DNA from: Streptomyces sp. 1222.5
Lineage (GTDB): Bacteria > Actinomycetota > Actinomycetes > Streptomycetales > Streptomycetaceae
NCBI RefSeq assembly: GCF_900105245.1
Contig: NZ_FNSZ01000001.1
Span: 5,826,001 to 5,890,000 of the forward strand
Direction of reading: 5' to 3'
Length of the DNA: 64,000 nucleotides
In this document: positions 60,067-64,000 of the stretch, in pieces
How positions within the stretch are numbered: position 1 is the stretch's first letter
How the letters are laid out: every line of letters starts with the position of its first letter
Program-made: the position numbers and the translations under genes
The notes under the pieces: generated by a model
Databases searched by the model: none
Seen by the model: the letters and a program-made list of their open reading frames with translations, nothing else
What the model was told of the DNA's origin: nothing

Positions 60067-60840
60067 GTGGGACGTCTCGTGCCTGCCGTGACCCGGGCTC
60101 TCGACATTCTGGAGCTGTTCCTCGACGGGGACGGGACGCTCTCCGCCCCCGACATCGTGCGCAGGCTGCAACTGCCGCGCACCACCGTGCACGAGCTGGT
60201 CACCACCCTCGCGGCACGTTCGTACATCGTGCAGGTCCCCGGACAGCCCGGACGGTACCGGCTCGGGGTGCGCCCGTACCAGCTCGGCAGCCGCTACGCG
60301 GAGCAGCTCGACCTCGCGGCCGAGGGCCAGCAGGTGGCCCGCTCGGTCGCCGAGACCTGCGACGAGACGGTGCACGTGGCCATCCTGGAGGGCACCGACG
60401 TCATCTACATCGCCAAGGTCGACTCCACGCACGCCGTCCGCATGGTCTCGGCCGCCGGCCGCCGGCTCCCCGCCCACTGCACCTCCGTCGGCAAGATGCT
60501 GCTCGCCTCCCTGCCCGAGCGGGAGCTGGCCGCCCGGATCCCGGACGGCGCCGAGCTGACCGCGATGACCCCGAACAGCATCACCGGGCCCGCAGCGCTG
60601 CGCGAAGCCCTGGCGGAGATCCGGCAGCGGGGCATCGCCGTGGAGAGCCGCGAGTCCAACCCGGACGTCTCCTGCGTGGCCGCGCCGGTCCGCGACCGCA
60701 CCGGCCAGGTCGTCGCCGCCCTGTCCATCTCCGTGCCCATGATCCGCTGGAGCGAGGAGCGCCGCGCCGAGCTGGAGCGGCTCGCCGTGAAGGGCGCCGC
60801 CGAGCTGTCGGAGCGGCTGGGCCACCGGAGCGGGGTATGA
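60067..60840 (+). CDS. IclR-family transcriptional regulator
   Basis: A 257-residue IclR regulator with an N-terminal winged helix (VTRALDILELFLDGDGTLSA, LPRTTVHELVTTLAARSY) and an effector domain (VHVAILEGTDVIYIAKVDS, LPAHCTSVGKMLLASL). The GTG at 60067 follows GGGAGGGGG. Its stop overlaps the start of the SMP-30 gene (ATGA), so the ligand is probably a sugar acid or lactone handled by that enzyme. Confidence 0.93.
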   Translation: MGRLVPAVTRALDILELFLDGDGTLSAPDIVRRLQLPRTTVHELVTTLAARSYIVQVPGQPGRYRLGVRPYQLGSRYAEQLDLAAEGQQVARSVAETCDETVHVAILEGTDVIYIAKVDSTHAVRMVSAAGRRLPAHCTSVGKMLLASLPERELAARIPDGAELTAMTPNSITGPAALREALAEIRQRGIAVESRESNPDVSCVAAPVRDRTGQVVAALSISVPMIRWSEERRAELERLAVKGAAELSERLGHRSGV

Positions 60841-61682
60841 CGGCGTACGAGGTCGCGGTGCGGGCCGGGGCGACGCTGGGGGAGGGCCCGGCCTGGGACC
60901 CGGTGTCCGGCCGGCTGATCTGGCTCGACATCCTCGGCGCGCGCGTCCACACCTACGATCCGTCGACCGGCCGGCGCACGGTGCGCACGACCGACCAGCA
61001 CATCGGTGCCGCCAAGCCCCGGGCGGGCGGCGGTCTGGTGCTCAACCTCCGGGACGGGGTGGGACTGCTGGACCCCGACGGCACGTTCCGCTGGCTGCGC
61101 CGCGAGCCGGTGCCCGGCCGCCGCGGGAACGACGCGGCGGTGGCACCCGACGGCTCCCTCTGGGCGGGCACCATGCGGTACGACGAGGCGACCGGTGGCG
61201 GCACGCTGTCCCGGCTGACCGGGGACGGCACCGCGGCGACGGTCCTGCCGGACGTCACGGTCAGCAACGGCACCGGCTGGAGTCCGGACGGCCGGCTCAT
61301 GTACTACATCGACACCCCGACGCGCCGCGTGGACGTCTTCGACCATGACGCCGACGGGGTGCGCGACCGCCGCCCGCTGGTGGAGATCGAGGAGGGCGCG
61401 GGTTTCCCGGACGGCCTGACGGTCGACGCGGACGGCTGCGTGTGGGTGGCGCTGTGGGACGGGGGAGCGGTGCGCCGCTACACACCGGCCGGCGAACTGG
61501 ACCGGGTGATCACCCTGCCGACACCGCGGACCACGGCCTGCGCGTTCGGCGGCGCCGCGCTGACCGACCTGTACGTGACGACCGCCCGCGTGGGTCTGCC
61601 CTCACCACACCCCGTGGCCGGCTCGCTCCTGGTGATCCCGGACGCCGGCCAGGGCCTCCCCCAGCCGGCGTTCGCGGGCTGA
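60837..61682 (+). CDS. SMP-30/gluconolactonase family lactone hydrolase
   Basis: A 281-residue six-bladed propeller. The metal ligands known for the family are visible: Glu16 (LGEGPAWDP), Asn144 (VSNGTGWSPDG) and Asp192 (GFPDGLTVDADG), with substrate-binding Asn98 (RRGNDAAVAPDG). It should open sugar lactones such as gluconolactone or arabinolactone. It is co-translated with the IclR regulator; no sugar dehydrogenase is next to it, so the sugar is undetermined. Confidence 0.9.
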   Translation: MTAYEVAVRAGATLGEGPAWDPVSGRLIWLDILGARVHTYDPSTGRRTVRTTDQHIGAAKPRAGGGLVLNLRDGVGLLDPDGTFRWLRREPVPGRRGNDAAVAPDGSLWAGTMRYDEATGGGTLSRLTGDGTAATVLPDVTVSNGTGWSPDGRLMYYIDTPTRRVDVFDHDADGVRDRRPLVEIEEGAGFPDGLTVDADGCVWVALWDGGAVRRYTPAGELDRVITLPTPRTTACAFGGAALTDLYVTTARVGLPSPHPVAGSLLVIPDAGQGLPQPAFAG

Positions 61683-61697
61683 CCGGTCGGCCCCGGC

Positions 61698-62921
61698 CTA
61701 GACGACCCCCGCGGCCCGGTCCTCCGGTACGGCCGCCGAGGACCGGACCGCCTCCACCGTCCCCGGATGCCGCAACGCGACGGAGATCGCGGCGATCTCG
61801 CGGAGCAGGCTCGTGGGGTCGGGCCCCGCCACCGGCTCGGACCTCCGGCCCGCCCCGCTCTCGACCGCGTCCAGGATGCCCACCGCGGCGGCCAGCGCCC
61901 GCGCCCGCTCCGGCGGATGCCCCAGCGCGAGCGCGGCGTCGTACGCCCGTGTCCCGAGGTCCGCGTCGATGCGCCGGGCCAGCGGCAGCAGCACGTCCCG
62001 GATGAACGTCTCACGCCGGGTCAGCCGCAGCTCCGGCGTGCCCCGCAGGGTGAACGGCACGCCCTCGCCGCTCACGGCCCGCATCAGCCGGTACAGCGGC
62101 CGCAGTTCGCGGTGGGCGAGCCGGACCCGCCTGCGGTCCTGCAGATACTGGCCGGCGTGCGGAAGGATGAAGCCGGCCGCGACCAGGATCGCGGACAGCG
62201 CGGCGAGCGGCGGTGCCAGGTTCGTGCTCAGCCAGTCCAGGTCACGCCCGCACCAGCGCGCGAACACCGCCGTCAGCTTGGCCCCGTCGAAGATCAGGTT
62301 GAGCGCGTACCCGGCGCCCAGCAGTTTCAGCCCCCGGCGCAGCCAGGCGTCCAGGCCCTCGGTGTGCGCCCAGTCCCAGATGAGCCGTGAGGTGATCAGG
62401 CAGGCCACGCCGTGCGCGACGAGGTAGAGCAGGATCTCCTCGCGCATGAAGGGGGTGCCGGCGTAGTAGGTGTCCAGGTCCCGCACCCGTTCCTCGGGGG
62501 CGTCGGCGAGCAGGAACAGCACCCACAGCGCGACGATCACCCCGCCGTACACCGACACCACCCGGCGCAGCGCCTGCCGGGTCGCCGCCGAGCGGTCGTA
62601 CCGGCCGTTGCGCCAGGCGACGAGCAGCAGCAGGCAGAAGCCGGACATGGCGGTGATCAGCGAATAGCACCAGGGCGCCGCGATGTTGGGCACCCCGGTC
62701 AGCCGGTTCACCCGGACGATGGTGGACGGGGTGCAGAACACGAAGACCGCGCCGGCCAGCAGCAGCAGGCCGCCGACGGCGCGCAGCAGCGGGTCCCGCC
62801 ACAGCCGGATGATCGAGGGCAGTTTGATCACCAGCGCGACGGCGAGGACCGCGGTCGGGATCCAGAAGGAGATGTAGAACTCGTCGAGCAGCGCCGAGGG
62901 GTCGAGGGCGAGCCGGGTCAC
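61698..62921 (-). CDS. MAB_1171c-like (DUF6545) membrane protein
   Basis: A 407-residue protein with about seven membrane helices in the first 270 residues (ISFWIPTAVLAVALVIKLPS, GGLLLLAGAVFVFCTPSTIV and others) and a helical cytosolic tail. This family is coded beside ImmA/IrrE-like or ParH-like proteins in Streptomyces and is called a putative transporter without experimental support. GTG at 62921 overlaps the stop of that neighbour (GTGA). Confidence 0.82.
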   Translation of the reverse strand: MTRLALDPSALLDEFYISFWIPTAVLAVALVIKLPSIIRLWRDPLLRAVGGLLLLAGAVFVFCTPSTIVRVNRLTGVPNIAAPWCYSLITAMSGFCLLLLVAWRNGRYDRSAATRQALRRVVSVYGGVIVALWVLFLLADAPEERVRDLDTYYAGTPFMREEILLYLVAHGVACLITSRLIWDWAHTEGLDAWLRRGLKLLGAGYALNLIFDGAKLTAVFARWCGRDLDWLSTNLAPPLAALSAILVAAGFILPHAGQYLQDRRRVRLAHRELRPLYRLMRAVSGEGVPFTLRGTPELRLTRRETFIRDVLLPLARRIDADLGTRAYDAALALGHPPERARALAAAVGILDAVESGAGRRSEPVAGPDPTSLLREIAAISVALRHPGTVEAVRSSAAVPEDRAAGVV

Positions 62922-63520
62922 CGCGCGGCTCCGCCCCGTCCGCGATAGCCGAGGGCACGCTGCACGGGGCCCGGCGGGGCGTCGCCGGCGCCGGTCACCT
63001 GGCGGCGGAACAGGGTGGCGAGGCGGTGCCCGAAGTCGTCGGCCTCGGCCTCGTCGGCCTCCCGGGAGCCGTTGCGCGCGGCCACCGTGAGCGCCATGTC
63101 CCGCCAGCCGGGCGCGTCGGCGAAGGCGCGGGCCACCGCGGCGCCGGCCGGGTGCTGATGCCGGTGCCCGGCGTGCAGATGCCACAACTCGTGCCCGAGG
63201 ATGACCAGTTGCTGCAGGGCTTCGGCCCGTTCCTCCACGATGACCAGGTCGAAGTCGGTGAACTCCACCCAGAGACCGGTGACCTCGATCTCGTCCGGGA
63301 ACCGTTCGAAACGCAGCTCGACCGGGCGTCCGCCGCGCAGCACGCTCATCTCCTCGCACAGGGCGCGGCCCAGCTCCCGCACTCCGCGGGGGGTTTCGGG
63401 CCGGGCCTGGACGGCGGCGGCGAGACGGCCGGACAGGGAGCGCATTCCCGGGCCGGGACGGGAGCGGCGCAGCCGTGCGGCCAGGCGTGCCGACCGCTGT
63501 CGCGCGCCCGCGAAGTCCAT
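62918..63520 (-). CDS. ImmA/IrrE-like metalloprotease (ParH-like toxin component)
   Basis: A 200-residue protein with a zinc-protease motif HELWHLHAGH near residue 110-120 and a downstream EADEAEADDFG acidic motif that supplies the third ligand. ImmA/IrrE proteins cleave XRE-type repressors, so the gene is often called a toxin component. No XRE regulator is next to it in this window. ATG at 63520 follows GGGAGGGAG. Overlaps the DUF6545 gene start by 4 bases. Confidence 0.8.
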   Translation of the reverse strand: MDFAGARQRSARLAARLRRSRPGPGMRSLSGRLAAAVQARPETPRGVRELGRALCEEMSVLRGGRPVELRFERFPDEIEVTGLWVEFTDFDLVIVEERAEALQQLVILGHELWHLHAGHRHQHPAGAAVARAFADAPGWRDMALTVAARNGSREADEAEADDFGHRLATLFRRQVTGAGDAPPGPVQRALGYRGRGGAAR

Positions 63521-63658
63521 CGGTCTCCCTCCCCACCGCCGGTACGGCGGCCGGTCCGAGCGTACGCGCCCGGATGTGTCCGCGTCATGCGATGAGGCGA
63601 CCGTCGTCCGGGGCGCGACCACCGCGTGAGCACCGGCGGCAGGGCCGCGCCCGGGGCC

Positions 63659-64000
63659 TCAGCGGCCGGGGGAGGGCACCGGGTCCACCGGTACGCCGCC
63701 GGCCGCCCTGCCCAGCAGGGTCAGACCCACCTTGCCGGGCCCCGAGTCCGTGGTGAACTCCGAGAGGACCGCCAGCGCGAGCGTGTTGGCGCCCCGGGTG
63801 CGCAGGATGCCGTTCGGCAGCACGAAGGTGTGCTGCGGGCCGACGTTGTTGATGTACTGGCCCATGTTCCAGCCGTTGAGGAAGATCTGCGCCCGGTAGG
63901 CCCGATACGGGTCGTCCTCCAGGGTCAGCCCGATCGACGCGTCGACATCGGCCGGCACCGACAGCCGGAACGTGGTCCGGTACCAGGTCACGCCCTGGTA
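63659..64000 (-). CDS. GH35-type beta-galactosidase, C-terminal end (cut by window edge)
   Basis: The last 113 codons of a larger gene; the frame stays open to the edge of the window. The sequence matches the C-terminal jelly-roll domain of GH35 beta-galactosidases (TWYRTTFRLSVPADVDASIG, IFLNGWNMGQYINNVGP, HTFVLPNGILRTRGANTLAL). The catalytic domain lies outside. A secreted or cytosolic location cannot be judged from this part. Confidence 0.82.
   Translation of the reverse strand, partial: YQGVTWYRTTFRLSVPADVDASIGLTLEDDPYRAYRAQIFLNGWNMGQYINNVGPQHTFVLPNGILRTRGANTLALAVLSEFTTDSGPGKVGLTLLGRAAGGVPVDPVPSPGR

Overview
The window is chromosomal DNA from a Streptomyces (or very close actinomycete). 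GC content is very high, GTG starts are common, and the gene set includes hrdA, dnaG, dgt, matB, an mbl-type mreB paralogue and a conservon with a CYP157/CYP154 pair. The gene order from the molybdopterin oxidoreductase through dgt, dnaG, hrdA and the ABC pair to mbl, the secreted protease and matB looks like the region around hrdA in S. coelicolor. That comparison is from memory, not from an alignment.

Layout. 0-5.4 kb: housekeeping metabolism (gamma-glutamylcyclotransferase-like protein, arylamine N-acetyltransferase, molybdopterin oxidoreductase, SanA/YdcF protein, sirohydrochlorin chelatase). 5.3-5.95 kb: a 112-133 bp tandem repeat whose unit is a decayed copy of the 3' end of the preceding chelatase gene. 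6-19.4 kb: information processing and transport (dgt, FAD reductase, dnaG, an AbiEii-like nucleotidyltransferase pair, sigma factor hrdA, a heterodimeric ABC exporter, an FGGY kinase, a YtxH-like protein). 19.5-20 kb: two identical tRNA-Asn genes and a CAT-anticodon tRNA (probably Ile2).

20-33.5 kb is the most unusual part. It is a VMAP ternary conflict-type system. An EAD2-VMAP protein, a MoxR AAA+ ATPase and a 1512-residue vWA/SAV_2336-NB-ARC-TPR protein (FxsT type) are translationally coupled. They are followed, beyond a CPA2 antiporter on the other strand, by an effector-like pair (alpha/beta hydrolase and caspase-EAD2) and a peptide-modification pair (FxsA-like 60-residue peptide and HExxH peptide hydroxylase). 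The EAD2 domain is present in both the VMAP protein and the caspase, which suggests that the sensor recruits the protease by like-with-like contact.

33.7-39.4 kb is a complete conservon: CvnA sensor ATPase, CvnB roadblock, CvnC DUF742, CvnD GTPase, an EXXR-less CYP157-like P450 and a normal CYP154-like P450. 39.4-48.5 kb, on the minus strand, holds a STAS-ANTAR regulator, mbl, and a second, diverged VMAP ternary system: a Trypco1 protein, a trypsin-VMAP protease, a MoxR ATPase with a one-base frameshift, and a vWA protein fused to SARP/BTAD-like and degenerate HAD-like domains. 48.8-52.4 kb encodes a secreted subtilisin-family protease.

52.4-64 kb returns to metabolism and regulation: fused carboxyltransferase and malonyl-CoA synthetase (matB), a MerR-PP2C fusion with a recognisable 19-bp-spacer MerR promoter, an ATP-grasp enzyme, a LysR/SDR divergent pair with a T-N11-A box, an IclR/SMP-30 operon, a DUF6545 membrane protein with an ImmA/IrrE-like metalloprotease, and the C-terminal end of a GH35-type beta-galactosidase cut by the window edge. 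No integrase, transposase or CRISPR array was seen.
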